DNA of 64,000 nt from Cunninghamia lanceolata. Taxonomy: Eukaryota; Streptophyta; Pinopsida; Cupressales; Cupressaceae. Where the stretch lies: NCBI GenBank assembly GCA_027924645.1, contig BSBN01000039.1:23782001-23846000 (forward strand), written 5' to 3'. Position numbers and translations under genes: made by a program. The number at the start of each line of letters is the position of its first letter. The first letter of the stretch is position 1. The notes under the pieces are model-generated. The model searched no databases. It saw nothing but the letters and a program-made list of their open reading frames with translations, and was not told the DNA's origin. Of this stretch, positions 10,569-22,272 are shown in pieces.

Positions 10569-11611
10569 TGAAAGGAAGCTAGGTGTGCAGAAATCACTTC
10601 CTACACTAATCTAATGAGGGGAGAGCTATGTAAATTCAATTTTATCCTAACTATTACGAAAATGTTAAACCATTAACATGAGATTTGCAAAAATACACAT
10701 AGAACCAGAAAGAAGACAAAAGAAGAGAGACAAGATATACTGTGGTGAAAACCCTTATCGGGTGAAAAACCCCACACTCAAAAACCTGCATAATGTATTA
10801 ACAAATCTAAAAGTTGTTTACAATACACTTGCAATGCAAGCTTCAATGGTCTTTGACACTCATGTCTAGAGTCAATCTAGTAGCATAACAGTACCTATAA
10901 AACCTGTGATACTTCTCCTCCTCCAAGCCCCTGTTTTATATAGAATATACAAGGCAATATTGGATCTATCTTGGAATGGGCTTCCAACTTGGCCTCATGG
11001 CCTAAAACCCATGCCTAAGGACACTTGGTCAACATTTTAGAATGTATCTAACACTTATCCACAGCTCCCATCCCAAAGAGGTCACCTATTTCAAAAATGG
11101 GCTATGACAGATGCTCTTACAACTCTTATGACCGTAATAGAATCTGTCATAGCAGTTACAACTTACAATTGTAAGAGAATTTGTCATACACAGGCTATAA
11201 ATAGAATATTCTCTTACAACATGTCATAGTCCACCTTGGGGTGCCCAAATATGCCTTTTTCAAAGATTCTTCATGACACATGTCTTACAACCTTCTATTT
11301 CTGACTCTTACATGTCATAACTTCGTCATAGGAATCCATCATAACCGTTTCGGTCAACATTCCCTTACACAACATTCAAGATGCCGACACATGGAAAAAT
11401 TCTCCTACCACTAAGTGGGATGCCTATCTCCTCATGTGAGGACAAAATTACAAGTTGTCATCTTCCATGTAGGATGACACATCACCATGCCACATCCCAC
11501 AATATGACAATATGGAATTTACAATTATTTACAACATAGGCAATGAATTAATAAATACAAACATAAAAAATGCAAGGAATTACCAAGGTTGAGACACCTT
11601 AATTCCCAACA
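10569..11611 (-). repeat. 3' LTR of Copia A
   Basis: 1043 bp; plus-strand ends are 'tgaaaggaag' and 'attcccaaca'. It is collinear with 16881-17949. The block 'gtgaaaaaccc' and the short inverted ends are shared. Confidence 0.9.
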
Positions 11612-11624
11612 TTCTGCCACTTGT
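11612..11624 (-). other. Polypurine tract of Copia A
   Basis: Minus-strand acaagtggcagaa directly precedes the LTR start tgttgggaat. Copia E has the equivalent acaagtgggagat at 60732-60744. Confidence 0.75.
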
Positions 11625-12845
11625 CAAACACCTTGTAAGAGCCAATAGAATAACATGATTTAACTGCTATAGGCCGAGAGGCCCATAGACTTCAAACACC
11701 ATTTGAACTTCTCTGTGCTCATTGGCTTCATCAATGCATCTACAACATTCTTCAAAGTATCTTCCTTCTCCAAATTTTCCTTCCCATCCTCTACCATGTC
11801 TCACACAAAGTGAAACTGTACATCAATATGCTTTGTTCTGGCATAGAAATTTGGATTCTTTGCAAGGCAAATCACACTCTGACTGTCACAACTAATCATA
11901 ATCTGACCTGCATCGACACCAATATCTGAACACAATCTCCTAAGCCAAATGGCTTCCTTACAAGCATGAGTTGCTGCCATATACTCAGCTTCTATTGTGG
12001 ACAAAGCAACCACAGGTTGTCACTTACTCATCCAACTAATAGCACCACCAAAAAGTGTAAACACATAAGCATTGGTGGATCTCCTACTGTCAATGTCACC
12101 TGCCCAATCTGAATCCACAAATCCATGAATATCAATAGAATGTGGAGGTCCTGTAACATTACCATGATAGCATATGGAATACTCAGAAGTACCCCTCAAA
12201 TATCTGAACACTCACTTAATTGCATCCCAATGAACCCATCCAAGATTAACCATAAATCGACTAAGGACTCCCACTGCTTGGGCAATGTCTGGTCTTGTGC
12301 AGACCATAGCATACATTAAACTACCAACATCACTAGCATAAGGTACTCTGCTCATGTCCTCCACCTCACTAGGAGATTTTAGACAATCCTCAATAGATAA
12401 CTTTGTCCCCAAAGAAATAGGAACACACAACAATCTACAATCTGCCATGCTGAACCTATCCAACATGGTCTTCACATACTTACTCTGGATTAACCAAAGT
12501 TTTATGTTAGTTCTGTCTCTTCTGATTTCCATTCCTAGAATGTACCTAGCTGCCCCTAAATATTTCATTTCAAACTATGCTGACAACTAAGATTTAAAAT
12601 TAGAAATCATATTTTTACCCTTCCCAATCAGCAACATATCATTAACATACAATGGAACAATGAAAATATGATCACCATCAAACTTATAATACACAGTGAT
12701 CCGATTTCAATCTCACAAATCCAATAGAGAACACAAAGGCATCAAACTTCAAGTACCACCTCCTAGGAGACTGCTTAAAACCATACAAAGACTTCTTTAC
12801 CTTGCAAACCAAATTTTCTTTACCTTTCACCATGTAATGCCCTGG
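11625..12845 (-). pseudogene. Copia A reverse transcriptase C-half and RNase H
   Basis: The RNase H part (about 11690-12211) keeps all three acidic catalytic positions: DSDWAGD, EAEYMA and SCDSQS, then the ARTKHIDVQFHFV block. It is broken by a stop near 12014. The RT C-half (12212-12840) has SLYGFKQSPRRW and the LGMEIRRD block. The catalytic motif near 12625-12640 reads Tyr-Val-Asn-Asp instead of Tyr-Val-Asp-Asp, and frames shift around 12570-12700. It would not polymerise DNA. Confidence 0.85.
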
Positions 12846-13991
12846 CTATGACATGTAGATTTCTTCCTCCAAGTCACCATGAAGGAAAGCTATCTTCACA
12901 TCCATCTGTTCTACCTCTAAGTCATAAGTTGCTGCGAGAGACAATAGGAATTGAATGGATGTCAGCTTTGCAACAGGAGAGAAGATCTCACCATAATCTA
13001 TACCCTCCACTTGTGAATACCCCTTTGCAACCAATCTGGCCTTATACTTCTCAACACTGCCATCTATACCAAATTTCTTCTTGAACACCCATTCACATCC
13101 AACAGGTTTCCATCCAGTAGGAAAAGGTACCAAGTCCCAAGTTTGATTCTTTTCCAAAGAAGCCATTTCATCCTCTATGGCCTCCTTCCAGGAACCTGCA
13201 TCTTTCATATCCAAATCCTTTGACATAGTTCTAGGTTCATCATTGTTAGTAATGAAAGCATAAGCACAACTAGAATCAAGAAATGTAAAACCAAACCTTT
13301 CAGGTTGCTTTCTTATCCATGTAGACCTCCTCAAGAGCTGAGGTTGAGGTTCAACTTCTTCATCTAAGCTTTCAGAGCTGCTAGAGCTCTCCTCATCATC
13401 AAGTCCAACATTGTCTTTCTGTTCAGTCTTCTCATGGGTAGTAGGAAACTGAACAACATCCTCTTTCTTTTCTTTTTCCTCTGGCTGTAAAACTATGGAA
13501 GAAGGTGTTAGCTCTTTGAAGATGACACTTCTTCTATACAACACTTTTTTAGCCACATGATCCCAAAACTTGTATCCTTTCACACCGACACCATAGCCAA
13601 TGAAGATACACTTAACAACCTTGTTCTCCAATTTTGACCACTTCTCCCTAAGCACATGTGCATATGCCTCACAACCAAAAACATGAAAATGCCTTATTGA
13701 AGGCTTTCTACCAGACCACACCTCCATGGGTGTCTTACCAACAAGAGATGATGTAGGAGATATATTTACAAGATAGAAAGCAGTGGCAACAATTTCAACC
13801 CAAAACTTTTGTTCGAGGCCAGCTCCACTAAGCATACTCCTAGCCTTCTCCATCAGTGTCCTGTTCATCCTCTCTACAACTCCAATTTGCTGCAGGGTGT
13901 ATGGAGTTGTCTTATGTCTTTCAATCCAAATTTCCTTGCAATATTTATCACATTCTAAAGAACAGAACTCACCACCGTTGTCAGTTCTCAA
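12846..13991 (-). pseudogene. Copia A integrase C-half and RT N-half
   Basis: A 381-codon open stretch. It starts in the integrase core at RTDNGGEF (second catalytic Asp), carries GVVERMNRTL with the catalytic Glu, then the C-terminal block KVVKCIFIGYG. A Ser/Glu-rich linker follows, then the RT N-half (KPVGCEWVFKKK, KARLVAKGYSQ, MDVKIAFLHGDLEEEIYM). It is one part of a longer polyprotein; the frame is lost at about 13991-14012 relative to the upstream part. Confidence 0.88.
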
Positions 13992-14011
13992 ACATTTAAT
14001 CTTTTACAAGT

Positions 14012-14843
14012 CTAATTTTCAGCAAAGCCTTTAAACTCCTTAAACTTACTATAGACTTTAGATTTGCTTCTGAGAAAATAAATCCATGTCCTTCTACTGT
14101 AGTCATCTATAAAAGATACAAAATATATAGATTTTGATAACGAAAGAACATTAACAAGACCAAATACATCAGAATGAACAAGGTCCAACACACCAGAAGA
14201 CTTATGAGAACTCGAGTAAAACTGAACACAATTTTGTTTTCCATATATGCAATGTTCACAAAAATTGAAGTCAAGATTACAATCATCTAACCCCTTGATG
14301 AGGTTTTTATTTTTTAGGGTTCTAAGACCCTTCTCACCAATGTGGCCAAATCTCTTATGCCATAACATTGTCTTATCAGGACTAGATACAACAAATTTCT
14401 TCACTGCTTGTTCAAATGGTGGGGATGAAGTGACTACTGCCCTCTTTCTTGAGTCAGAAGAAATATTGCATTGTGAAATGCAGGCCTCTAGCTGAAATAG
14501 AGTACCTCTCTTAGTACCCTTAGCAAGAACCATAGCTCCTCTAGTCATCTTGCATCCTTCTTTCAAAAAGACAATCTGCACACCTGTATCATTCAACATA
14601 CTTATAGAAAGCAGGTTCCATGCTAAGCCTAGGATGTGCATAACCCTAGAGATCCCCTTCACTCGTCCATCAAGGAATCAAATAGAGACTCTTCCATGAC
14701 CAACAATCTTTAGATGAGAGTCATCACCCAGATACACCTTTCCACCATCGAACTCCTCATACTTAGTAAACTAGTCTTGATGCAAGGTCATGTGGAATAA
14801 TGTACTAGAGTCAATTAGCCACACATCATCAGATGCATGGGTT
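14012..14843 (-). pseudogene. Copia A protease end, GAG-pre-integrase and integrase N-half
   Basis: At 14660-14840 the protease region is readable with stops; the active site is degraded (Asp-Ser-Ser instead of Asp-Ser-Gly). The open stretch 14012-14662 holds the integrase zinc site (LWHKRFGH and FCEHCIYGK), the first catalytic Asp (LVHSDVFG) and FIDDYSRRTW. Copia E has the same blocks, undamaged, at 63372-63972. Confidence 0.85.
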
Positions 14844-14848
14844 GTCAT

Positions 14849-15912
14849 GTTGATAACTAGAAGGGGGGTGAATCAGTTATCTTAATTACTTTAACTTTCT
14901 GATCTTCTTTAGCAATTAGTGTAGCATCAAATCATATAAGCAAACATACCCATGAAAATAGAAATAATACATGACACAATGATTTTGAGGTGGAAAACCT
15001 TGTTAAGGGAAAAACCATGGGGTGATTAACCCAAGATTGTATTCTCTGTTAAAAGAATAAGATTGTACAAAATGGCACTTTCCAATTAGGGCTCACTGCC
15101 CAAGTACACTGCTCACAAGAGGCTCACTACCTACAAGAGACTCACTGTCTACAAGTTATAAAGAGAGTAACAAGATACTTGAACTGATGAGAAGCATCCA
15201 CATATGTTGGAGTTCATTTTTGGTTAGGCTCAGTATATTGATCTACTGCACTTCATTCTTCCTCTTCTTTGATGTTGTTGTCCTGTCACATACTAGACCT
15301 ACCTTACTGTCTTCACTCCACCCTTCTACTTTTCTTCCCACAACATAACACACAACACACCTTCACATCCAAATCCATCTGGTATATATATCCACACCAA
15401 TGATTTCAACACCTTTCTAGTCGGCATCCAGAAAAGTCAATATTTTCCCAAACTCTGATCTGTCAGTTGAATCCTTAATTATCAAGTGATGCATATCAAT
15501 GAGATGCTTATAGAAGTCATCAATCATGTCAGCCAATCATGAATGATACCTTAAGAAACTTGATCACCATCAATAACTCATTCGGATTAAGCTCTGATGC
15601 TCTGTCGGTTAGTTCTTCCTCTGTCAATTCTACCAAATAGGAACCCAACACTTAAGTGGTCATATCTCTTCACTCTTTTATCACCGGAGGTTCAATCTCT
15701 GGAATGTATCAATCAAGGTACACCTCTTGATTTCCCCAAGTCTATACTTTACTAAGATACTTCCTCTGAGAGATCCGGACCTGACTGTCGGACCTTGCCA
15801 CATGCTTTGTTCTTGCTTACTGGACCGCAACACTCTTCAATCTAATTTCTGGTATAGGCACACCATGTCCTGCAGATGGGTGGGATGAACTTTGTTGCCA
15901 TCAATGACAACA
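14849..15912 (-). mobile_element. Solo copia LTR inserted in Copia A
   Basis: 1064 bp with TG...CA ends (tgttgataac / atgacaaca on the plus strand). Minus strand: starts tgttgtcattgatggcaaca, contains the block around 14990-15150 that is the reverse complement of 34300-34450 in the Copia C LTR, and ends with gattcaccccccttctagtt. It has no internal region. Flanks are gtcat (14844-14848) and ctcat (15913-15917), four of five matching. The family is related to, not identical with, Copia C. It sits at the start of the protease coding region. Confidence 0.85.
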
Positions 15913-16763
15913 CTCATGAAGCTATACTGTGTCTCTTGCCAACATGTCAGGGCTTTGATGAAGGCATCACCATCATCTTGTGGCTTGTCAGAATCTAAAT
16001 CAAGAGCTTTCTTCTTCTTTTTCTTCTCCTCTCTGCACTCCTTTCAGAAATACCTAGTTTTTCCACAGTTCCAAAAGAGAGCCTTGAAATTTCTAGGAGA
16101 TTTGGATCTCCCACGGGATTTGGATCTACCCTTATCAGCTTTCTTGTCCTTTTTTTTCCCTTTCTCCTTGGGTCTTCCATGAACTACAAGAGCCTCTTTG
16201 GCTGCCTCAGAAGACTTTCTCTGCATCTCTTCAGATAATAGTGAAGAAACCACTTCATCTATTTTGAATGTGGATGTGGTGCTTCCAATAGCCATGACAA
16301 GATGATCCGGTAGAGAACAAAGCAGGGTCATACATCAATCCTCCTCCTCCATCTTCACACCAATGGGTGTCAATTGTGTAACCAACATGTTAAAAGCATT
16401 CATATGTTTGGCAATGGATCCTCCATCCTCCATTCAAAGAGAATACAACTTCTTTCTCAAAAAAAGTTTGTTAATCAGGGATTTGGCTTGATACACATCT
16501 CCCAACTTCTTCCAAGGAAAGTTTGTAGTAGCCTCCTCATGGACATTTAACAAAACAGAATCAACAAGACTAAGTCTTATGAGACCCTTAGCCTTTAGAT
16601 CCTTTAGATCCCAATCAGCTTATGACATTGCAACTAGTTTTGTTCCACTGATAGTTTCCCAGAGGTCTCAGTCTACAAGCATGTCTTCCATCTTGAGCTT
16701 CCACAGCTTGAAATTGGTGCCATTGAACTTCTCCACCTCTATCTTTCTAGATGTGCTTGCCAT
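15913..16763 (-). pseudogene. Copia A gag
   Basis: Starts at Met 16763 (Met-Ala-Ser-Thr-Ser, then FNGTNFKLWKLKMEDML, the conserved copia gag start). The UBN2-like gag domain follows with several stops. It ends in a Lys/Arg/Ser-rich basic patch (about 16080-16190) and a zinc knuckle near 16045-16085 that has lost its first Cys and its His (FWNCGKTRYF..EC). A Lys run and Asp-rich end lead into the protease, which is separated by the solo LTR. Confidence 0.85.
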
Positions 16764-16866
16764 CTCCTTATTGCAATAAGATTCAAAATACTCTGCACAA
16801 ACTCCCACTCAACTTAAGATTAGCTCAGAAAACCCCTACCCAACAACTAGGAACAAAGGTGATCAA

Positions 16867-16878
16867 GGTCAAATACCA
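16867..16878 (-). other. Primer binding site of Copia A
   Basis: Minus-strand TGGTATTTGACC lies two bases from the LTR end. It shares TGGTAT with the initiator-Met site, and the rest has diverged. Confidence 0.6.
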
Positions 16879-16880
16879 AC

Positions 16881-17949
16881 TGAAAGGAAGATAGGTGTGC
16901 AGAAATCGCTTCCTACACTAATCCAATGAGGGGAGAGCTATGTAAATTCAATTTAATCATATCTATTAAAGCAATGTTAAACCATTAACATGAGATTTGC
17001 AGCAATACACATAGAACCAGAAAGAAGACAGAAGAAGAGAGACAAGATATACGGTGGGGAAAACCCTTATCGTGTGAAAAACCCTTATCATGTGAAAAAA
17101 CCCACTCAAAAACCTACACAATGTATTAACAAATCTAAAAGCTGTTTATAATACACTTGCAATGCAAGCTTCAATGGTCTTCGACAGTCATGTCTAGAGT
17201 CAATCCGGTAGCATAATAGTACCTATAAAACCTATGATACTTCTCCTCCTCCAAGCACCTATTTTATATAGAATATACACGGCAATATTGGACCTATCTT
17301 GGAATGGGTGTCCAACTTGGCCTCATGGCCCAAAACCCATGCCTAAGGACACTTGGTCAACATTGTAGAATGTGTCTGACACTTGTCCACAACTCCCATC
17401 TCAAAGAGGTCATGTATTTCCAAAATGAGCTATGATAGATGCTCTTACAACTCCTACGACCATCATAGAATCTGTCATAGTAGTTACAACTTACAACTGT
17501 AAGAGAATCTATCAAACATAGGCTATAAATAGAATATTCTCTTACAACATGTCATAGTCCACCTTGGGGCACCCAAATATGCCTTTTTCAAAGATGCTTC
17601 ATGACACATGTCTTCACCTGTCTTACAACCTTCTATTTCTGACTCTTACATGTCATAACTTTGTCATAGGAATCTATCATAACCATTTTGGTCAACATTC
17701 TCTTACACAACATTTAAGATGCCAACACATGGAAAAATTCTCCTACCACTAAGTGGGATGCCTATCTCCTCATGTGAGGACAAAATTACAAGTTGTCATC
17801 TTCCATGTAGGATGACACATCATCGTGCCACATCCCACAATATGACAATATAGAATTTACAATTATTTACAACATAGGAAATGAATTAATAAATACAAAC
17901 ATATATAATGCAAGGAATTACCAAGGTTGAGACACCTTCATTCCCAACA
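16881..17949 (-). repeat. 5' LTR of Copia A
   Basis: 1069 bp, collinear with 10569-11611. The extra length comes mainly from a short duplication of 'aacccttatcgtgtgaaa' near 17060-17095 and a few small indels. Confidence 0.9.
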
Positions 17950-17954
17950 CAAAC
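17950..17954 (+). repeat. Right target duplication of Copia A
   Basis: caaac, paired with caaat at 10564-10568. Confidence 0.7.
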
Positions 17955-18024
17955 AGAGATTCAACGCACCCTTGATAGGCGTTTGAGATCGAGGAGAGCC
18001 TGCCGGTCTCCTCGAGAACAATGA
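17950..18024 (+). pseudogene. LINE ORF1, last 24 codons
   Basis: The right target copy caaac opens in the same phase as the left part of ORF1, so Copia A split one frame. The tail is Arg-rich (RTLDRRLRSRRACRSPREQ) and ends in TGA at 18022-18024. This stop overlaps the ORF2 start codon at 18021-18023 as ATGA. Confidence 0.75.
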
Positions 18025-18930
18025 AAATTCTTACCTGGAATGTTAGGGGCATTAATACCCCTAACAAAAGGTGTCTCATTAAGTACCAACTTGACTCCAG
18101 TTTGGCTGACATTATTCTCTTACAAGAAACAAAGTTGTCTTCTTCTTTTGGAGATCAAATCTTCTCTTTCCGGTCTAAATAGAAATACCTTTTTGTTGAA
18201 TCTTTGGGGGCTTCTAGGGGACTAGCCCTTCTTTGGAAAACAGATTCAATTTTAGTTAATCTCATTGCTTATAAACCAAACTAGATGTTGTTCCAAGCTC
18301 ATAACTCCATCATGAACTTTGATTTCGAGATATGCAATCTTTACAAGCCAACCTCTACTTTGGATAAACTTCTTCTTTGGAAGGAACTCTCAAATATTTT
18401 AGAGCCCCTTAGAAAAGAAATTTTGATTGTTGCTGGGGATTTTAATGCTATCTTATCTCTAGAGGAGAAAAATGGAGGTATTATTCATCCTCTTAAAACA
18501 ATGGAGGATTTTGGTAATTTTGTCACAGAGAATCAACTAGTTGATTGTGTTCTAAAAAATGGCTTGGCTACTTGGTCCAATAGAAGAAAGGACTTCTTGC
18601 ATATTGTTGAAAGACTTGATAGATACCTTATCTCCCCAGTTTGATTTCTTAAGAATATCTCAGTCACCACTTTAATTGTTCCTTTTTAGGTTTTGACCAT
18701 TTCCTAGTAGATTTTTGCTTTGATAAAAAGCCTTTGTTCCTCTTCAAAGCTTGTTTCAAATTAAAATCCATGTGGTTCAGGGAAAAAAATTTCCTTCCTT
18801 TTTTGGAACACACTTAGAAAACTACTCCTTTCATTGTTGGTTCTAGAATATTCCAATTTTCTAAAAAAATGCATTTCCTCAAAACCCAAATAAGATAGTG
18901 GAATAAGGTTCATTTCAAGAATATTTTTGT
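18021..18930 (+). pseudogene. LINE ORF2, AP-like endonuclease domain
   Basis: Starts ATG 18021 with MKILTWNVRGIN, the opening motif of the L1 apurinic-type endonuclease. LLQETKLSS (catalytic Glu, about 18116) and LIVAGDFNAI (Asp/Asn pair, about 18423-18450) follow, then WSNRR and ERLDRYL. It is broken by TAG stops near 18178 and 18282 and by a stop at 18642. The final His-Asp region is degraded. The domain nicks target DNA to prime reverse transcription. Only the endonuclease N-half is easy to read. Confidence 0.85.
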
Positions 18931-20640
18931 GGAAAAATTTAGATTACAAGAGGATTTAAAAGTTTTGAATGAACACATCATTGCAAATGGCATGAATAAA
19001 GTGGACTTTGAGAAAGAAAATTTGCTAAAATTCCAACTTCAAGAGCTCCTTGTCAGAGAGGAAATTTTTTGGGGACAACGGTCAAGGGACCTTTGGTTGA
19101 AAGATGGGGATAAAAATACAAAATTTTTTCGTACTTCAGCCAAGATCATAAATCATCATAATTCTATTTGCAACATCTCTTCCTCTATTGGTAAGCTTCT
19201 CTGTGATGAAAAAGATATTCAAGAAGAGATTTTTCAATTTTACAAAAAAATTCTTACCTCTACTTGCCATTCCAATGACCCATATGAATAGTTACTTGAT
19301 AACATTCCTTCTTTAGTTTCTCCTGAAGCCAATGACATGCTTCTTAGTTCCTTCACCATGGAAGAGATTAAAGCTATTGTTTTCTCTATGGCTCTAGAAA
19401 AGGCTCCGGGTCCAGATGGCTTCTCTGCTCTTTTATTTCATAAATCTTGGGATTTTATTGGTAAGGATGTCTGGGTAGTAGTAGAAGAGGCCAGAAAAAC
19501 TAGAAATATTCTAAAGGAATTAAATAACACCTTTCTAGCACTCATTCCTAAAAAGAAGACTCCTTCTTTTGTTGATTTTATGCTAATTGTTGTGGGTAAT
19601 ACTTTGTACAAAATTATCACAAAGGCAATCACTATGAGATTAGTGCAAATCATTCTGAACATCATTTCTGAAGAGCAAGGAGGATTTGTGCTAGGAAATG
19701 AGACATCTGAAGGGCCAATTTTTGCACATGAAGTGATCCATTCCATTCATGATTAGAAACTAAAATCCATGATGTTGAAGCTGAACATGCTCAAAGCTTA
19801 TGACAAGATAAATTGGTCTTTCCTTCTTAAAGTTCTTTCAAAATTTGGTTTCTCTGCCCCATTTTGTAAGTGGATACTTGCATGTATTTGTGGTCCTAGC
19901 TTCTCAGTTATGTTGAATGGGAAAATTTGTGGCTTTTTTAAGACTTCTCAAGGTATCAGGCAAGGAGATCCTATCTCTCCTTTTCTTTTCATTATAGTGG
20001 CAGAGGCTTTGAGTAGATCTATTCAATCTGCTGTTGATCAGAACAAATGGATAGGAGTAAAGAGCCCCCATTTTCCTTTCCCTATTATTCATTCTCTTTT
20101 TGCTGACGATACTTTGCTCTTTAGCCATTCTTCTTTATCTAAGGCTAAGAACATAAAGTTTGTTCTAGACTCCTATAGTATAGCTTCAGGATAGCAGGTT
20201 AATCCTATCAAATCACAAGTATTTTCTTCCACACTTACTCCAATACTCGGTAGAAAATTTGTTAGTTCTTGGGCTTCAAACTGGGAGAACATCCCTCCCA
20301 ACATCTTAGGATCCCTCTGTTTTCTGGAACCAACAAAAATGATTTTTGGTACAAGGTGTTATATTCAATTAGGAACAAAATTTCCACTTTGAAAAATGGA
20401 TGGCTAATTTTCTCTGATAAGCTTACTATGATTAAATTTGTCTTATCTACCATTCCTGTTTACATGATGTCAATGTCGAACATGCCAAAGGGCATGATTG
20501 TGGATTTCCAAAAAAATGTAGAAAAATTCTTGTGGAGAGGAAATTTGGATTCTACAGAAAAGAAATTTGTCTCTTTAATTTCTCTAGACAAAGTTTGCAA
20601 GCCTAAGATAAATGGTGGAACATGAATTCAGAACTTGGAG
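18931..20640 (+). pseudogene. LINE ORF2, reverse transcriptase domain
   Basis: Upstream linker (18929-19291) has FWGQRSRDLWLKDGDKNTKF, typical just before the RT. RT motifs in order: EKAPGPDGF (about 19400), FLALIPKKK, EEQGGFVLG (about 19671), a KAYDKINW block (about 19795; the first catalytic Asp, YDK, is kept), GIRQGDPISPFLF (about 19955-19993) and the catalytic FADD at about 20099-20110. Stops occur at 19754, 20192 and elsewhere, but the catalytic residues remain. After it, GWLIFSDKLTMIK and PVYMMSM belong to the thumb. Confidence 0.88.
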
Positions 20641-21750
20641 GCTCAAAATTTAGCCTTAGGAGCAAAATTGGCTTGGCAAATGTTTGAAAAAATGAATCAG
20701 AAATAGTGTAAAATAATGTAGACCAAGTATCTTGACTCTCAAGAGCCAGAAAGAATCTTCACGGTGGCTAATCCACCTATTGGTTCAAAAATTTGGAACT
20801 TTAATGTGAAATGTAGAGAAGTTATTCTCCCTTTTCTCTCCTAGGAAATTCATAATGGGGAGAAAGCTCTCTTTTGGGAAGACTCTTGGAATGGATACAC
20901 TAAATTGGATTCATTTCCTAGGCTACAACAAGCAAAAGATTATCTTTGCCTAAATTGGGGTACTCATGTGAAAGAATATTTAGTTTTACATGATGATTAG
21001 ACTAGGATCTTCAAAAAATCTATCTCTTGGAAAGTTTTTTCAAATCTAAATTTCCCTCAAAATTAGAAAGCACTTCTTTCAAAAGTATTAAGGAATAGAA
21101 AAATCTTCCTCTCTTCTAAATAGACAAGTTGTTTTGGTACCCATTCAAGTCAAGTTCTTACTCGGTAAAACAATGTTATCTTTCTTTGGTTTCTTCTTCT
21201 AATAAAGGTGCAGATTGGCCTTCTAATTTATGTTGGGGCAAGGCATGTCTACCGAAAGCAGGAGCCTTTTCTTGGTTTTCCTTGAAAAACAAGACTAGTG
21301 ATCATTTAGTAAAACTAGCCCTATCTAATCCTTTCAAATGTATCTTGTGTGGACTAGATTTTGAATCTGTTAATCATCTTTTTCTCCTCTATCCTTTTTC
21401 TATGGACTATTGGAATTGGTTCTTTAAGTAAGTAAATTGGTTGGCTCCAATACCAGACACTCTTTTGATTTTGTTTCAAAGTTGGCCCACCCTCTTCAAA
21501 AAATCCTTATTCTCCTCCATTTGGGATGTGGCTCCTTCTATTATCACTTGGAATATTTGGCTTGAAAGAAACAAAAGGATTTTTAGAAAAGAAATTTTAT
21601 CTTGGGAAAAAATGATTTCTAAAATAGAAATCTCCATTTTAGAACTGGTCGTGTCATAGGTGTATGGAAATTCGGGAGAAAACTTTACAGTTTGGGATGA
21701 TGCTATGCTGACAAAATGGAAATATCTTCATGTAATAACACCTGGTTTCC
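20641..21750 (+). pseudogene. LINE ORF2, region between RT and RNase H with zf-RVT
   Basis: Degraded, several stops (e.g. 20998, 21065, 21429). Readable pieces include GLGAKLAW-like sequence near 20655 and, at 21230-21430, the Cys/His region usual in plant L1 (CILCGLDFESVNHLF). The last part (21441-21659) has ITWNIWLERNKRIF, a block that precedes RNase H in plant LINEs. Confidence 0.75.
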
Positions 21751-22272
21751 TTGGCTCCAAATCTTCTACTTCCTCTATTGATAGGAAAAATGTTCATTGG
21801 TGGTTGGATTAAAATTAATGTTGATGGGGCTTCTAAGAGGAATCTAGGAAAGTCTGGGATTGGTTGTGTGGTTAGAAATTATAGTGGAAATCTTCTGTGT
21901 ATCAAAGCTGTTGGGGTGGTTGATGGGACAAATAATGCTGTTGAAGCTCAAGCCTTTCTCTTAGGAATCCATACAACAATAAATTTAGGAATTAAACTTC
22001 TAATTCTAGAAGGAGATTCTCAAGTTATTGTTCATGCTTTTCAAAAAAAATCTATAGATAATTGGAAACTAAGTTATATTCTAAATGAAGCATGGTGTCT
22101 TCTATCTCATTTCGAAGGTTTTCTCTACACACATACTCTAAGAGAGGGAAATAGAGCATCAGACATCCTATCAAATTTTGCATGTCTTCTAAAAGGGGAG
22201 GATTCATTGGAAATTAATCAAAAAAATATGACCAATTTTTGGATTTTGCAAAGACCATCAAAGAGGAGATGA
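21751..22272 (+). pseudogene. LINE ORF2, C-terminal RNase H
   Basis: A 173-codon open stretch with the complete RNase H pattern: KINVDGASKRN (first Asp), NNAVEAQAFLLG (Glu), LEGDSQVIVHA (Asp) and REGNRASDILSN (last Asp). RNase H removes the RNA strand of the hybrid. Plant L1 elements often have this domain. It is the only part of ORF2 without an internal stop or frameshift. The stop at 22270-22272 is probably the real end of ORF2. Confidence 0.85.

Larger units (their letters stand above)
10569..17949 (-). mobile_element. Copia A, Tork/Angela-like Ty1-copia element, structurally complete
   Basis: A minus-strand element with LTRs 10569-11611 and 16881-17949, a PBS at 16867-16878, gag, protease, integrase, RT and RNase H in copia order, and a PPT next to the 3' LTR. 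A solo LTR of another copia type interrupts it at 14849-15912. Multiple stops and frameshifts make it inactive. Its proteins are close to those of Copia E at 59418-64000, so the two belong to the same family. Confidence 0.92.
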
